Shown here: in pieces, positions 46,304-56,294 of the stretch | How the letters are laid out: each line of letters starts with the position of its first letter | How positions within the stretch are numbered: the first letter of the stretch is position 1 | From: Gracilibacillus caseinilyticus | GTDB lineage: Bacteria; Bacillota; Bacilli; Bacillales; Amphibacillaceae | Assembly (NCBI RefSeq): GCF_022919115.1 | Contig: NZ_CP095072.1 | Coordinates: 3,410,001 to 3,474,000, forward strand | Reading direction: 5' to 3' | DNA: 64,000 nucleotides | Made by a program: the position numbers and the translations under genes | The notes under the pieces: generated by a model | The model's database searches: none | What the model saw: only the letters and a program-made list of their open reading frames with translations | What the model was told of the DNA's origin: nothing

Positions 46304-47455
46304 TTAACACCGTTCAAATACCGTATACCCAGCTTTAACCGTCTGATTAACTTGCCCGTCCTGCAGCAAAACAAAATCTGCGGGTGCTCCTTCTTCCAAA
46401 CCTTTCTCAACCGATAAATTCATTAGTCTAGCCGGATGAATCGAGGCAGCATCCCATGCCTCTGCAAACGTACAAATACCAAAGTCCACAAGATTTTTAA
46501 TACCATCTTGTAACATTTGTACCGATCCCGCTAGTAAATCCGGATTCTCTGCTAAATGAAGTTTTCCTGCTTCTGTGAGCACTACTTCACCGCCGATGTG
46601 TGTCTTATAAGTACCAGGCTCTAAACCACTTAAGAAAACAGCATCACTAACTAAAATCGCGCGCTCTTTTTTTACTTTGAAAATTACCTTTAATACAGAC
46701 TCCGGAAGATGAAAACCATCAGCTATACAACAGTTCCAGAGCTCATCCTGGGCTAACTGCTCCCAAATATAATTAGGGTGTCGCGGCAGCATCAGATGGG
46801 CACCATTCCCTAAATGAGTAGACATTACAGCACCTGATTCTACAGCTGATCGAATTTGCTGGCTTGTTGCTGCTGTATGACCAACAGAAACTTTCACACC
46901 GCTATTTTCACATTGACGGATAAATTCCGATGCGTTTGACCACTCAGGTGATAATGTCAGCAGCTTAATGTTTCCGTTAGCTGCTGCTTGCCATTTCTTA
47001 AATAATGACCAATCTGGTGCTTTTACATATTCTTGGCCATGTGCTCCCCGTGGTCCATCCTCAGGGGAAATAAAAGGACCCTCCAAATGGATTCCTGCGA
47101 CGGTTTTTGCTACTAATTCATCTTCGTCACAGGCTTGAGTTATTGTTTCTGCTGATTCTTTTATTTCTTGATCACCATTAGTGATAATAGTTGGATAATA
47201 GGAAGTAACCCCTTCTTTAAATAGTGCATAGGAAGCCTCTTTTATTAGCTGCTTAGACAAAGGATGAGAATTAAAATCCCTGCCTTCATACCCATTAATT
47301 TGAAGGTCTACAAGTCCGGGAGCAATGGTTGGCAATGAATCAGTGTTGGGATTTTTCACTTCTTTTATCGCAAGGATCTTCTCTTCCTCAACAGTTATTT
47401 CAATCGGTCTCCTTGATTTATAATGAATCCCTTTGATTACATTGCTAGACGCCAT
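46304..47455 (-). CDS. nagA: N-acetylglucosamine-6-phosphate deacetylase
   Basis: Amidohydrolase-fold enzyme that deacetylates GlcNAc-6-phosphate. About 383 residues. Metal and substrate motifs: APGLVDLQINGYEGRDF, GIHLEGPFISPEDGPRGAHG, SVGHTAATSQQI, THLGNGAHLMLPRHPN, IADGFHLP and the catalytic aspartate in LVSDAVFLSGL. The metal site of the N-terminal HxH is reduced, as in other NagA. The start overlaps nagB; ATG 47453-47455 gives the usual N-terminus, ATG 47473 is possible. Last gene of the operon. Confidence 0.9.
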   Translation of the reverse strand: MASSNVIKGIHYKSRRPIEITVEEEKILAIKEVKNPNTDSLPTIAPGLVDLQINGYEGRDFNSHPLSKQLIKEASYALFKEGVTSYYPTIITNGDQEIKESAETITQACDEDELVAKTVAGIHLEGPFISPEDGPRGAHGQEYVKAPDWSLFKKWQAAANGNIKLLTLSPEWSNASEFIRQCENSGVKVSVGHTAATSQQIRSAVESGAVMSTHLGNGAHLMLPRHPNYIWEQLAQDELWNCCIADGFHLPESVLKVIFKVKKERAILVSDAVFLSGLEPGTYKTHIGGEVVLTEAGKLHLAENPDLLAGSVQMLQDGIKNLVDFGICTFAEAWDAASIHPARLMNLSVEKGLEEGAPADFVLLQDGQVNQTVKAGYTVFERC

Positions 47456-48203
47456 ATGAATCACGATCCACATACATATTACAGTTGGGATGCTCTCTTA
47501 AAATCGTTGCTGGACATTTGGTTGAAATAGCTCCAGTTAATGTTTCTCTCACAGCTGTTGTTTTGGATGCGCCTGGAACGATACAGTACAAGAAAGCGCC
47601 TGACATCATGGCAGGAATCGTTAACGTTAGAGCATGTGTTGGTACCTTGTCAAAAGTATCGAAACAACCATCATTAACTTGCTGCTGTCTGCAAGAAGCA
47701 TCAAGCTCGACTATTTTCATAATCTCTTTATCATCGAAATCAGCAACTGGCGGGTCATTAAAAGCAATATGTCCGTTTTCTCCAATTCCTAGGCAGATGA
47801 TATCGATTGGTTCAGCACAAATAAGTTCTGCGTATCTTTGACACTCTTCCAAAGCGTCTTTGCTGCCATCAATGAGATGGACTTTTTTAAATGGGACTTT
47901 GTCAAAGATATGTTTTTTTAAAAATGCACTAAATCTTTGCGATGCCGCTTCTTCAAGACCAATGTACTCATCCATGTGAAAGGCAATAATCCGTTCCCAT
48001 TCGATCTCTTTCTCTCGCAAAAGTGCTTGTAAAAACTCGATTTGTGAAGGAGCAGCTGCAAAAATCATTCGTACTGTTTCCTGTCGTTCTAATAATGTAA
48101 CAATTTTGTTTGCAACTTCTTTTGCTGCTGCCTTCCCCATGTCTTCCCGGTTATCAAAAAGATGAAAATTTAGTTGATCGACTTTATCAGACTTTATATG
48201 CAT
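47445..48203 (-). CDS. nagB: glucosamine-6-phosphate deaminase
   Basis: NagB turns glucosamine-6-phosphate into fructose-6-phosphate and ammonia. About 252 residues. Motifs: AAAPSQIEFLQALL near the N-terminus (where SGSTP is more usual), FHMDEYIGL with the catalytic Asp, CLGIGENGHIAFNDPPVADF, and GASKTTAVRETLTG. The AAAPS in place of GxTP suggests a slightly divergent branch. ATG 48203 follows GTGGTGG. Overlaps nagA by about 11 bases. Confidence 0.88.
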   Translation of the reverse strand: MHIKSDKVDQLNFHLFDNREDMGKAAAKEVANKIVTLLERQETVRMIFAAAPSQIEFLQALLREKEIEWERIIAFHMDEYIGLEEAASQRFSAFLKKHIFDKVPFKKVHLIDGSKDALEECQRYAELICAEPIDIICLGIGENGHIAFNDPPVADFDDKEIMKIVELDASCRQQQVNDGCFDTFDKVPTHALTLTIPAMMSGAFLYCIVPGASKTTAVRETLTGAISTKCPATILREHPNCNMYVDRDSYGV

Positions 48204-48223
48204 TTCTTGTTCCACCACTTTCT

Positions 48224-49231
48224 TTAAGTTAAATCCAATTCTTTTACTAAACGGCTAGATTGATAAGTTCCCAATATAATTTCCAATGAATGCTGACCTT
48301 CTGTCCCTGGGATAATAGGGGGCCGCTTTTCCTGAACAGCTAATGCCATATCCCTGATCTGTAAACGATGCCCATCAGGAATTACTTCAAAATCTTCAAA
48401 ATCTGGCAGCATGACCTGTTCCCCGTCAATTTCCAATTTAGTAATCGTATCCTCTTCTATTTCTAATGTTCCCTTTTCCCCATGTATCGCTAAACGTTGG
48501 CCTTTACCGTCGTAAGCTGTCGTTGTAATCTCTAATACGCCCATTGCACCGTTTTCAAACTGTAATAACGATAAAGCTGTATCTTCTACTTCTATATCAC
48601 GCAAAACTGCATTCGTTTTTCCGTACAGTGATGAAACAGGACCTGCCAGCCATTGCAGCATGTCGACGGTATGAATGCCTTGATTCATCATAGCACCCCC
48701 ACCATCAACCTCCCACGTACCTCGCCATCCAGCACTGTCATAGTATGCTTGATCCCGAAACAGCTTCACATATGCAGAACATAGACTTAGCTTGCCTAAC
48801 TTCCCTTCTTGAATGAGTTGTCTAGCAAAATTAGCCTGAGGTGACATCCGTCGCGGAAATACAGTAGAAAGCAATACTTGATTCTCTTCACAAGCCTGAA
48901 TCATAGCAGAAATGTCCACTAGTTTTATAGCCATTGGTTTTTCTACTAAAATATGTTTCTTCGCTTTTGCAACTTGAAGGGTTTGTTCTGCATGAATACC
49001 GCTTGGTGTACAGATACATACAACATCAATCGTATCCATATCAAGTAATTCCTCTAAGCTATGGCAGGAGATCGCTCCATGTTTATCCGCAAAAGTATCA
49101 CTGACTTCCTGATTGATATCGTAAACAGCCTCTAATGATGCTTCTTCTGTTTCTGCGATTCCTTTAGCATGTATCTCTGCTATAATGCCACAGCCTAGTA
49201 TTGCAAAACGCGTTTTCTTTATGTTTGACAT
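48224..49231 (-). CDS. Gfo/Idh/MocA family oxidoreductase (1)
   Basis: A 335-residue NAD(P)-dependent sugar oxidoreductase. N-terminal Rossmann fold FAILGCGIIAEIHAKGI, the EKP motif with the catalytic lysine (HILVEKPMAIK), and the C-terminal GGGAMMNQGIHTVDMLQW block with the histidine that acts in catalysis. The exact substrate cannot be read from sequence; the setting suggests a derivative of an amino sugar or an oxidised sugar released with it. ATG, ribosome site AGAGGATGACAGGG. Same strand, close spacing with its neighbours. Confidence 0.85.
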   Translation of the reverse strand: MSNIKKTRFAILGCGIIAEIHAKGIAETEEASLEAVYDINQEVSDTFADKHGAISCHSLEELLDMDTIDVVCICTPSGIHAEQTLQVAKAKKHILVEKPMAIKLVDISAMIQACEENQVLLSTVFPRRMSPQANFARQLIQEGKLGKLSLCSAYVKLFRDQAYYDSAGWRGTWEVDGGGAMMNQGIHTVDMLQWLAGPVSSLYGKTNAVLRDIEVEDTALSLLQFENGAMGVLEITTTAYDGKGQRLAIHGEKGTLEIEEDTITKLEIDGEQVMLPDFEDFEVIPDGHRLQIRDMALAVQEKRPPIIPGTEGQHSLEIILGTYQSSRLVKELDLT

Positions 49232-49265
49232 TCCCTGTCATCCTCTCCATTCAAAGTACGATTCT

Positions 49266-50261
49266 TCATGTACGATTCACCTTATTTGCCTGTTCATCCG
49301 CTTTAATAGTCGCTTCTGTAGCTACAAGCAGATCCTGATGACCTATGAATCCATACTCTCCGCGAATCCGCTGCAAGAAATCTTCTGTAATCGTTACAGG
49401 AGGCTGGATTGTCGGTACTTTTGTTAAAACTTCGTCATCACTCACTCTTAACACTAAATCTGTATCAGAAATAAAAGGGTCACCTTCTAAACGAATTTCT
49501 GCCACTCCCTTTGTTCCGACTACATAAAGACGACAATCTCCCCACGTCCAGCTTTTGTCTGGCGTATGCCAATCTGCATATAATTGAGAGATTACCCCAT
49601 CATTCATGACAATTTGCATCCCGGCAGCATCGTAAAAGGATGGATATTCAGGCAAAATGTTCTTGGCTGCATGACAAGAAATCGTATTGATTTCATCACC
49701 TGACAACCACCGCAGCAGATCGATGTCATGCACAAATAAATCAATGATAATACCTCCAGATTGTTCTTTAGAAAAATGCCATGGAGGACGTTTAGCAGGA
49801 TTTAACTGGTGCGGTTTTCTCATCGAAATACTCACGATATCTCCTAAGCGTCCATCATCAATCTGCTTTTTTACTGTGTATATCGATGGTCTGAATCGCT
49901 CTGTGAGCAGCATACCAATTTGCATCTTGCCTCGTTCTGCTACAGCTTTTAGCCTTTCGAAATCTTTGCGATTTGTAACTGCGGGTTTATCGATCATGAT
50001 ATGTTTTTTATATTGCTCACACATCTCGATAATATTTATTTTGTCTTTGTTAATACTTGCACACCCAACAACTTCAACTGACTCATCTAATAAGAGATCA
50101 ATATCATCCACCATTTTCAGATTATATTTCTCAGCGATTGTTTTGACTAAAGTCCTGTTTTCTGACTCATAAATCCCCACGCATTTATAACCTAAATCAA
50201 GCATTTCTTTAATAAATATACTGATGTGTGGGTGTTGACAACCTATAATCGAAAATTTCAC
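49266..50261 (-). CDS. Gfo/Idh/MocA family oxidoreductase (2)
   Basis: A 331-residue relative of the previous protein but diverged: the Rossmann start is KFSIIGCQHPHISIFIKEML (GxxHxH instead of GxGxxA), the DKPAVTNRKD motif replaces EKP, and GGIIIDLFVHDIDLLRWLSG carries the histidine-aspartate pair. The DKP form and the altered dinucleotide loop suggest a distinct subfamily. GTG start behind AAAGGAGCGG. It sits between the isomerase and the first oxidoreductase in the operon. Confidence 0.83.
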   Translation of the reverse strand: MKFSIIGCQHPHISIFIKEMLDLGYKCVGIYESENRTLVKTIAEKYNLKMVDDIDLLLDESVEVVGCASINKDKINIIEMCEQYKKHIMIDKPAVTNRKDFERLKAVAERGKMQIGMLLTERFRPSIYTVKKQIDDGRLGDIVSISMRKPHQLNPAKRPPWHFSKEQSGGIIIDLFVHDIDLLRWLSGDEINTISCHAAKNILPEYPSFYDAAGMQIVMNDGVISQLYADWHTPDKSWTWGDCRLYVVGTKGVAEIRLEGDPFISDTDLVLRVSDDEVLTKVPTIQPPVTITEDFLQRIRGEYGFIGHQDLLVATEATIKADEQANKVNRT

Positions 50262-50276
50262 TCGACCGCTCCTTTC

Positions 50277-51143
50277 CTACGAAAAAGAATTCCTTTTTAC
50301 CATTTCCTGAACCTTCTTTAAATCAGCTTCTATTCTATCCTTTGGTGGATAGGGTGCAGCACATTCCAACGTAATCCAGCCGTTATACTCTATCTCGCAC
50401 AACGTATCAAATAGTGGCTGGTGCTCTATCGCTCCTTCACCTAACAAACACAGCATGAACTGTTCATCCCCATGTTTTGTTTTATTCGTAAAGGAACCAG
50501 GCGCAGAAGATGATTCTCCTACTCTCTTTACATCCTTTACATGAAAATGAAAAAGATGCTCCCCTAAATTAAGGATAGAATCTCTTCCATAATCGGTATC
50601 TGTGATATACATGTTTCCTGCGTCATGAATCAAGCCAATGTTTTCATGATGGCCGATCGTATTGATTAATTTCTTGCTTTGCTCGACCGTTTCTATCAAA
50701 CTTATATTATGAATTTCCATTATTACGTTTATCGAAAAGGCCTTTGCTTCCTTGACACACTGATTCAACCAAAAAGCTGCTTTCTCATAATGATAATCTT
50801 CTGCAAGGAAACCATTCGGGCCACCTGGAAATACCCGGACCATATCCGCTCCAAGAATTTCTGCCCATTTTAAAAGTTGCCTAAATTCCTGTAATGCTTT
50901 TGCACATTCCTGATCACTTGCAGTCGAAAAGTGTCCTGTGTACCCTGCCAGAACAGGAATTTCAAGACCCAAATGATCTGCTAAATCTTTCATTTCCTCT
51001 ACTCTGGGAAGTGACGTACTTGAAGACAGGTGAGGCTCCCTGCAAGCAATCTCGATGCCATCAAAGCCCAATTCCTTCGTCATGACCATTGTTTGCTGAA
51101 TACTGTAATCTATAAACGCTCCGCTGAAAGCTGCATATTTCAT
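50277..51143 (-). CDS. sugar phosphate isomerase/epimerase (xylose isomerase-like TIM barrel)
   Basis: A 288-residue AP endonuclease 2-type TIM barrel. Motifs: LGFDGIEIACREPHLS, VRVFPGGPNG, VIMEIHNISLIETVEQ with a metal-binding Glu, LIHDAGNMYI, LFHFHVKDVKRVG and GWITLECAAPYPP. The E/D/H set expected of the metal site is present. Substrate unknown; such genes are commonly paired with Gfo/Idh enzymes in the oxidation/epimerisation of unusual sugars. ATG behind AAGGGAG. Confidence 0.82.
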   Translation of the reverse strand: MKYAAFSGAFIDYSIQQTMVMTKELGFDGIEIACREPHLSSSTSLPRVEEMKDLADHLGLEIPVLAGYTGHFSTASDQECAKALQEFRQLLKWAEILGADMVRVFPGGPNGFLAEDYHYEKAAFWLNQCVKEAKAFSINVIMEIHNISLIETVEQSKKLINTIGHHENIGLIHDAGNMYITDTDYGRDSILNLGEHLFHFHVKDVKRVGESSSAPGSFTNKTKHGDEQFMLCLLGEGAIEHQPLFDTLCEIEYNGWITLECAAPYPPKDRIEADLKKVQEMVKRNSFS

Positions 51144-51187
51144 TAATTATTCAATCTCCCTTATAAAAAGTTTTACTTCAAGTAAGA

Positions 51188-53065
51188 TCAAAGCACGTTC
51201 GGCGTGGCAATATGCTGGTACAAATTACAACGAACCAATTCGTTCTCCTTTGCTTCGTTTGCATAACTTAGCCGTTCTTGTTCCAGCTCTGGTATTGCTG
51301 TAATTGTTCCTTCCAAGAATTCACGCAAGCGCAGCATTGTTGTCTCAATACGTAGCATCAGACCACCATAGCGGATATCAAGTACCTCCCAGCCAAAGGG
51401 TTTGTTTGTCTCCATCCACTGCTTGTAGTGAAGTAGATGTAATCTCTTTACTTTTTGAAGCAATTCTGGAAGGTCTTTTTGAAGAATCTGATCCAGACCC
51501 GCTTTATCATTTTGCTCATATGCGGTTTTCATGTTGGTCCCTATCGTGCTTTTGATACTTAATGTCGCACATAATGCACCGGCATAATCAAATAAGCCTT
51601 GCCACTTACCAGTTTTAGTTTTAACCTGCAGCAGGTCTTTTTCAAGTTGTTGATAGCATGATGCAACCTTCTGATCCTCTATATAGTGATCAAACAATCC
51701 TACTAATGGATCTTGCCAAAGCAGAAATTTGGAAGGATTCACAGGCTCCAGATTTTTGCCAGGATGAATATAGGAATCGATACTCCCTAACTGCAAAAAT
51801 GCATCCATCTCTGCACCTGTACAAAATCGAAAGCGAGATCTTAATTTTTCATTAGTGATTTCTTTTGTATATCCATGTTCTGCGTATAACTGAAGACCTA
51901 ACAGAGCTGTGAATGGATTAGTCTCCGCTCCATCGTCTCCCCATAGCGTGACAAAAACTTCTGTAACACCTTCTTTCTTACAAGCACGTAAGGCTGCATG
52001 TGTGGAAGCAAAAGTCTTGTCATAATGAATGGTATTTCCATTAAACGTCCAAATTCCTCCTGCAAATAGTGGATTCATTCCAAATTCTTGATGTTTTCGT
52101 ATATAGTCATGATAAAAATCTTGATCTTCATGATAATAATCCCAGTAGACCAACTGTACGTCATCGGGTTTTTGACGGATAATATCTTTAGGAATAGCAG
52201 CCTGCGTATCATAATAATCACCTTTATCAGAAGCGATCCGAAAGTACATATCGCTCCATATCATCGGTTGAAGATGATGCTTAGCGGTAATCTCCCTTAC
52301 AGCTTGCAAATGGTCACTCATAATCTGAAAAGCAGATTGGTGTCCAAATCGCTCTATATAATTTCCTCTTCCAAGAAAATGGGCTTCATCCATACCGATA
52401 TGAATTCTTCTCGATCGGAAGGGTTCACTAACTGATTGGATCATTTTTTCAATGAATTGATACGTTTTCTCCGAATTAGCCAATAAAATATCGTCTGTAT
52501 CACGAATATCTTTTGTTACATCCCATCTAAGATAAGTAGATAAATGGGCAAGTGTTTGGATACATGGAATGACTTCTATCCCAAAAAGAGAGGCAAACTC
52601 ATCGATCTCCTTTAATTCTTCCCTGCTGTACCTGCCTCGCATATAGCCGAAATAAGGTGCTGATTCAATTTCATACGTATCTTCCATATAAAGCAACAGT
52701 GTATTCAAGCCCATTCCTGCCATCAACCGTATCATTTCTTTGAGGAATTCCGTTGTTAACACAGCATTTCGTGAACAATCAAGCATCGGACCGTTCATCT
52801 GAAATTGCGGTACTTCTCTTACCTTCATTTCTTCTACCACTTGCATGTGTTCTAATAGCAGTCCTAAAGCTCGAAAAAACTGAACCGGATGATGATAGTG
52901 AATTTCTGCTTTAGAGTGATTAAAATTAACATAAATCTCATCAACATCTGTTTGTTCCACCTTTATGGGAACGCCATCCTTTGATTGAGAAAATGCCCAC
53001 TGCTGCATTAGCTGGTCAATTCCATCCTGAAACTCCAGAATATCTCCTTCAAAGAAAAGTTCCAT
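51188..53065 (-). CDS. cytoplasmic GH20 beta-N-acetylhexosaminidase
   Basis: A 625-residue glycoside hydrolase of family 20. The catalytic Asp-Glu pair lies in RRIHIGMDEAHFLGRG (D225-E226), with the preceding MNGPMLDCSRNAVL and LIPxxxxLAHL-like EVIPCIQTLAHLSTYLRW segments. There is no signal peptide, so it would remove terminal GlcNAc or GalNAc from imported oligosaccharides, like the intracellular GH20C type. A helical C-terminal region of about 200 residues follows the barrel. It lies between the permease genes and the isomerase gene. Confidence 0.9.
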   Translation of the reverse strand: MELFFEGDILEFQDGIDQLMQQWAFSQSKDGVPIKVEQTDVDEIYVNFNHSKAEIHYHHPVQFFRALGLLLEHMQVVEEMKVREVPQFQMNGPMLDCSRNAVLTTEFLKEMIRLMAGMGLNTLLLYMEDTYEIESAPYFGYMRGRYSREELKEIDEFASLFGIEVIPCIQTLAHLSTYLRWDVTKDIRDTDDILLANSEKTYQFIEKMIQSVSEPFRSRRIHIGMDEAHFLGRGNYIERFGHQSAFQIMSDHLQAVREITAKHHLQPMIWSDMYFRIASDKGDYYDTQAAIPKDIIRQKPDDVQLVYWDYYHEDQDFYHDYIRKHQEFGMNPLFAGGIWTFNGNTIHYDKTFASTHAALRACKKEGVTEVFVTLWGDDGAETNPFTALLGLQLYAEHGYTKEITNEKLRSRFRFCTGAEMDAFLQLGSIDSYIHPGKNLEPVNPSKFLLWQDPLVGLFDHYIEDQKVASCYQQLEKDLLQVKTKTGKWQGLFDYAGALCATLSIKSTIGTNMKTAYEQNDKAGLDQILQKDLPELLQKVKRLHLLHYKQWMETNKPFGWEVLDIRYGGLMLRIETTMLRLREFLEGTITAIPELEQERLSYANEAKENELVRCNLYQHIATPNVL

Positions 53066-53088
53066 GCCTGCTCTCCCCCCTTACCTTC

Positions 53089-53919
53089 CTACTTAATGCC
53101 TGAATTCGAGAAGTTTTGCACAAAGTAACGTTCTGCAAATAAGAAAACGATTAAGATCGGAACTAAACTCATTAATGCAGCTGCGACCATGTATTGTTCA
53201 TTACCAAACCACTGACCACCAAGTGATAATATCCCGATTGGCAATGTGAATTTCTCATTGGACGTTAAATAAATCGAAGGTGCCAAAATCTCATTCCATT
53301 TCGTCATAAAGGTAAAAATCGCAACAGTTGCCAGACTTGGTTTTACCATTGGCAAGTAGATTCGCCAATAGGTCTGAAATGGATTACAACCATCTAATTT
53401 GGATGACTCTTCATAGTCTTTTGGAATACTCAAAAACGTTTGTCGCATTAAAAATATCCCAAACGGTTGTGCCAGACATTCAAGAAGCCAGAGAGGCACG
53501 AGTGTATCTAACAGGTTCATTTGCTGAAAGATCATAAAATGCGGGATGATCACGACAATGGGTGGTATCATCATCGTTCCTAATACCATGACGAATAATG
53601 CATTTTTAAACGGAAATGTTAAACGAGCAAATGCATAGCCTACCATCGAACAGGAAATGACTGCACCTAAGACAGACAAACCGGTAACAATGAAACTATT
53701 AAAGGTGTAATCTAAGAAATTACCCAGCTTAAATACTTCTGGATAATTCGACCATTGGAACACCTCAGGTATCCATCTCGGAGGAACTGCTGTAAATTCA
53801 GCATACGTTTTTAATGAGTTAAATAGTGCGGTAACGAATGGCATCACCATAATCAGTGCACTAATCGTCAGGATAATGTAACCAATCTTTTTAGCTGATA
53901 AAAATTTGCGGTTTTTCAT
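53089..53919 (-). CDS. carbohydrate ABC transporter permease, MalG type
   Basis: A 276-residue inner-membrane subunit with six hydrophobic segments. The EAA loop that contacts the ATPase is ESSKLDGCNPFQTYWRIYLP (about residues 185-204). The short N-terminal extension and the FFSxxGIK-like ending VQNFSNSGIK are typical of CUT1 transporters. It follows the MalF-type gene; no ATPase gene is in the operon, so it probably uses a shared one such as MsmX. Confidence 0.9.
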   Translation of the reverse strand: MKNRKFLSAKKIGYIILTISALIMVMPFVTALFNSLKTYAEFTAVPPRWIPEVFQWSNYPEVFKLGNFLDYTFNSFIVTGLSVLGAVISCSMVGYAFARLTFPFKNALFVMVLGTMMIPPIVVIIPHFMIFQQMNLLDTLVPLWLLECLAQPFGIFLMRQTFLSIPKDYEESSKLDGCNPFQTYWRIYLPMVKPSLATVAIFTFMTKWNEILAPSIYLTSNEKFTLPIGILSLGGQWFGNEQYMVAAALMSLVPILIVFLFAERYFVQNFSNSGIK

Positions 53920-53950
53920 TTATATAGCCCCCTCCCTGTCACTTCACTAT

Positions 53951-54901
53951 TTAATGATAATGCACCCACCGCTTTTGTCCCCATAACTGGAGCAGCGTGA
54001 GAATAAACAAGATAATAAAAAGAATCCACGCAATTGCGGAAGCATATCCCATATGCAAGAAAGAGAAACCTTCTCGGTACAGGTAGAGCATTAGTACTAA
54101 ACTTGCATTGTTCGGACCACCAGCTGCAGAAATATCAGCGGCTCCCCCTGTCATAACATATATTTGTTCAAAAGCCTGGAAAGTAGTTATGGTACTCAGT
54201 ACTATAACTAAGAAAGTAGTTGGTGATATTGATGGCAATGTAATGGATTTAAATTTCTTTATCGAACTGGCTCCATCCATTTCAGCCGCTTCATACAATT
54301 CATTCGGCACGTTCTGTAATCCAGATAAATAAATAATCATAATATAGCCGATCCCTTTCCAGACAGCCACCAGTACTAAAAGCGGAATAACCTGTTGTTC
54401 ATCATTTAACCATTTTTGCGGTTCTAACTCTAGCTTGATAAGAAAAGAGTTTGCAAGTCCAAATCTTGGATTAAAAATGGCATCAACCACATACATAACG
54501 ACAGTCCAAGATGATATAACTGGTATAAAATGAGCCATGCGGTACAGCTTTAATGCTTTTATTTTCTGATTAAGTGCAACCGCTAACAACAAGGCAAGAA
54601 ATGCTTGTGCTGGTACGAATAAAATAGCAAAATAAAGCGTATTCCAAAGCGATTTATAAAATAAAGGTTCGTTAAACAGCTTTTCGTAGTTTTCTAAGCC
54701 AATCCACTGTGGAGCATTTAACATATCATATTGGGAAAAACTGAAATATAAAGAAGCGATCAGCGGTGCAATTACAAACATGATGAATTGAATGAGGTAA
54801 GGGGAGACTAAAAGAAGTCCCCACTTCCCTTCATACGATATTAACTTACGTTTCTTTGCAGGTATGATGGTGGTTGCAGAATTCTTACGATTAGTCTGCA
54901 T
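53951..54901 (-). CDS. carbohydrate ABC transporter permease, MalF type
   Basis: A 316-residue permease with six membrane spans after a 30-residue basic N-terminus. Motifs: GLLLVSPYLIQFIMF, the EAA loop YEAAEMDGASSIKKFKSITL and QIYVMTGGAADISAAGGP. CUT1 family by similarity, consistent with the oligosaccharide-binding protein just upstream. ATG behind GAAAGGAG. Confidence 0.9.
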   Translation of the reverse strand: MQTNRKNSATTIIPAKKRKLISYEGKWGLLLVSPYLIQFIMFVIAPLIASLYFSFSQYDMLNAPQWIGLENYEKLFNEPLFYKSLWNTLYFAILFVPAQAFLALLLAVALNQKIKALKLYRMAHFIPVISSWTVVMYVVDAIFNPRFGLANSFLIKLELEPQKWLNDEQQVIPLLVLVAVWKGIGYIMIIYLSGLQNVPNELYEAAEMDGASSIKKFKSITLPSISPTTFLVIVLSTITTFQAFEQIYVMTGGAADISAAGGPNNASLVLMLYLYREGFSFLHMGYASAIAWILFIILFILTLLQLWGQKRWVHYH

Positions 54902-54923
54902 CTTATATGGCTCCTTTCATTTA

Positions 54924-56267
54924 TTATTCGTTATAAAAATCAGTCAGAATCTTTTGCACATCTTTATCTGCATTTTCTAATGCCTCTTCGATCGGTTGTT
55001 CCTCGAGGAAAGCTCGTCGGGCATGTTCATTAAATTTCGCAACCCACTCACTCCATACTGCATTGGTATCAAGGCTTCCTGCAAAATCAAAACTTTCTAA
55101 GAATGCCTGTTTATTTTCTGGTTTGTCAGTTGAATTTAAGAACGTATCCGATTGAGCCACAGATTTCTTAACAGGTACCGCTTCTCCAAGTGCTGCCCAC
55201 TCTTTTTGCACTTCATCTTCCGTTGCCCAAAACTTCACCCATTCCCAGGCAGCTTCTGCTTTCTTATCACTTGTACTGTTATTAATTACCCAAGAGTTTG
55301 TTATGACAGGAGAGAATCTCTCACCGTCCGGACCTTTTGGCAGTACGGTGACATCATAGTTTAATCCGGCTTCATTTGCAGCTAACACACGAGCATAAAT
55401 GCCAATTCTCATTGCAGCTGAACCGCTAGGAAAGACGGCCATCGGACTTTGGAAACTATTCAGATCAGCAGGGTCTGTAATGATCCCCTTGCTCATACCA
55501 TCTACCATCCACTCGAATGCTTGTTTATTTTCTTCAGAATTAATAACTGAATTATTTAAAGATTCATCCAGGATGCCTCCACCATACGATTTAAGAACGG
55601 AGAACCATCCCTCAGTGATACTAAAAAACGTTAAACCAAATTGTTTGATATTTTCGCTGTTAAATCCGTCTTCGTTTGGTTTCTTATCGGAAGCATCTAA
55701 TGTTAACTTAGCAGCAGCTTCTTTTAAATCCTCCCAAGTCCAATCTTCACTTGGATATTCTACTCCGGCTTTATCGAAGAGCTCTTTGTTGTAATACAAA
55801 GCGCCAATCTGAATCCCTTGTGGTACGCCCCAATACTTTCCATCTGTATCCTGATTAGAATCTAATCCGTAATAATCCTCTTTGTTCAAATCACGATTAA
55901 TCCATTCTGTTAAATCTTTAATTGCTCCACGCTCTGCGTACTTCATGACTAGTACACCATCAGATAACCACACATCTGGAGCTTCATCAGCAGCAATCTG
56001 TGTGTCAAGCTTCTGGAAGAATTGGCCATAAGGTGAACTCTGAGTCGTGATCTTAATGTTCGGATGCTGCTCCATAAATCTATTAATCAACTCTTGCATT
56101 TTTTCATCGGATTTACCACCCGAATAATACCCAAGGTTAATGGTGACTTGTTCTGAATCGGAATTTTCTGTATCATTTCCAGTAGGTGAGTCACCGGAAC
56201 AACCCGCAAGCAATAATGACAATATAAAGACAAATGAAAGGAAAGCAGGTAGTAATTTTTTCTTCAT
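54924..56267 (-). CDS. extracellular solute-binding lipoprotein of the amino-sugar ABC transporter
   Basis: A 447-residue type 1 sugar-binding protein. Lipobox LLAGC in the signal MKKKLLPAFLSFVFILSLLL, then NLGYYSGGKSDEKMQELINR and the family pattern of two alpha/beta lobes (APDVWLSDG, WGVPQGIQIGALYYNKELF). Anchored outside the membrane, it should deliver oligosaccharides to the two permeases. First gene of the nine-gene operon, ATG behind TAGGAGG, facing the two-component system across 257 bases. Confidence 0.92.
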   Translation of the reverse strand: MKKKLLPAFLSFVFILSLLLAGCSGDSPTGNDTENSDSEQVTINLGYYSGGKSDEKMQELINRFMEQHPNIKITTQSSPYGQFFQKLDTQIAADEAPDVWLSDGVLVMKYAERGAIKDLTEWINRDLNKEDYYGLDSNQDTDGKYWGVPQGIQIGALYYNKELFDKAGVEYPSEDWTWEDLKEAAAKLTLDASDKKPNEDGFNSENIKQFGLTFFSITEGWFSVLKSYGGGILDESLNNSVINSEENKQAFEWMVDGMSKGIITDPADLNSFQSPMAVFPSGSAAMRIGIYARVLAANEAGLNYDVTVLPKGPDGERFSPVITNSWVINNSTSDKKAEAAWEWVKFWATEDEVQKEWAALGEAVPVKKSVAQSDTFLNSTDKPENKQAFLESFDFAGSLDTNAVWSEWVAKFNEHARRAFLEEQPIEEALENADKDVQKILTDFYNE

Positions 56268-56294
56268 TCTTATTACCTCCTAATATTTAATATT

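Noticed and set aside
47485..47841. 118-codon plus-strand open frame
   Set aside because: Lies entirely opposite nagB, which has clear catalytic motifs.
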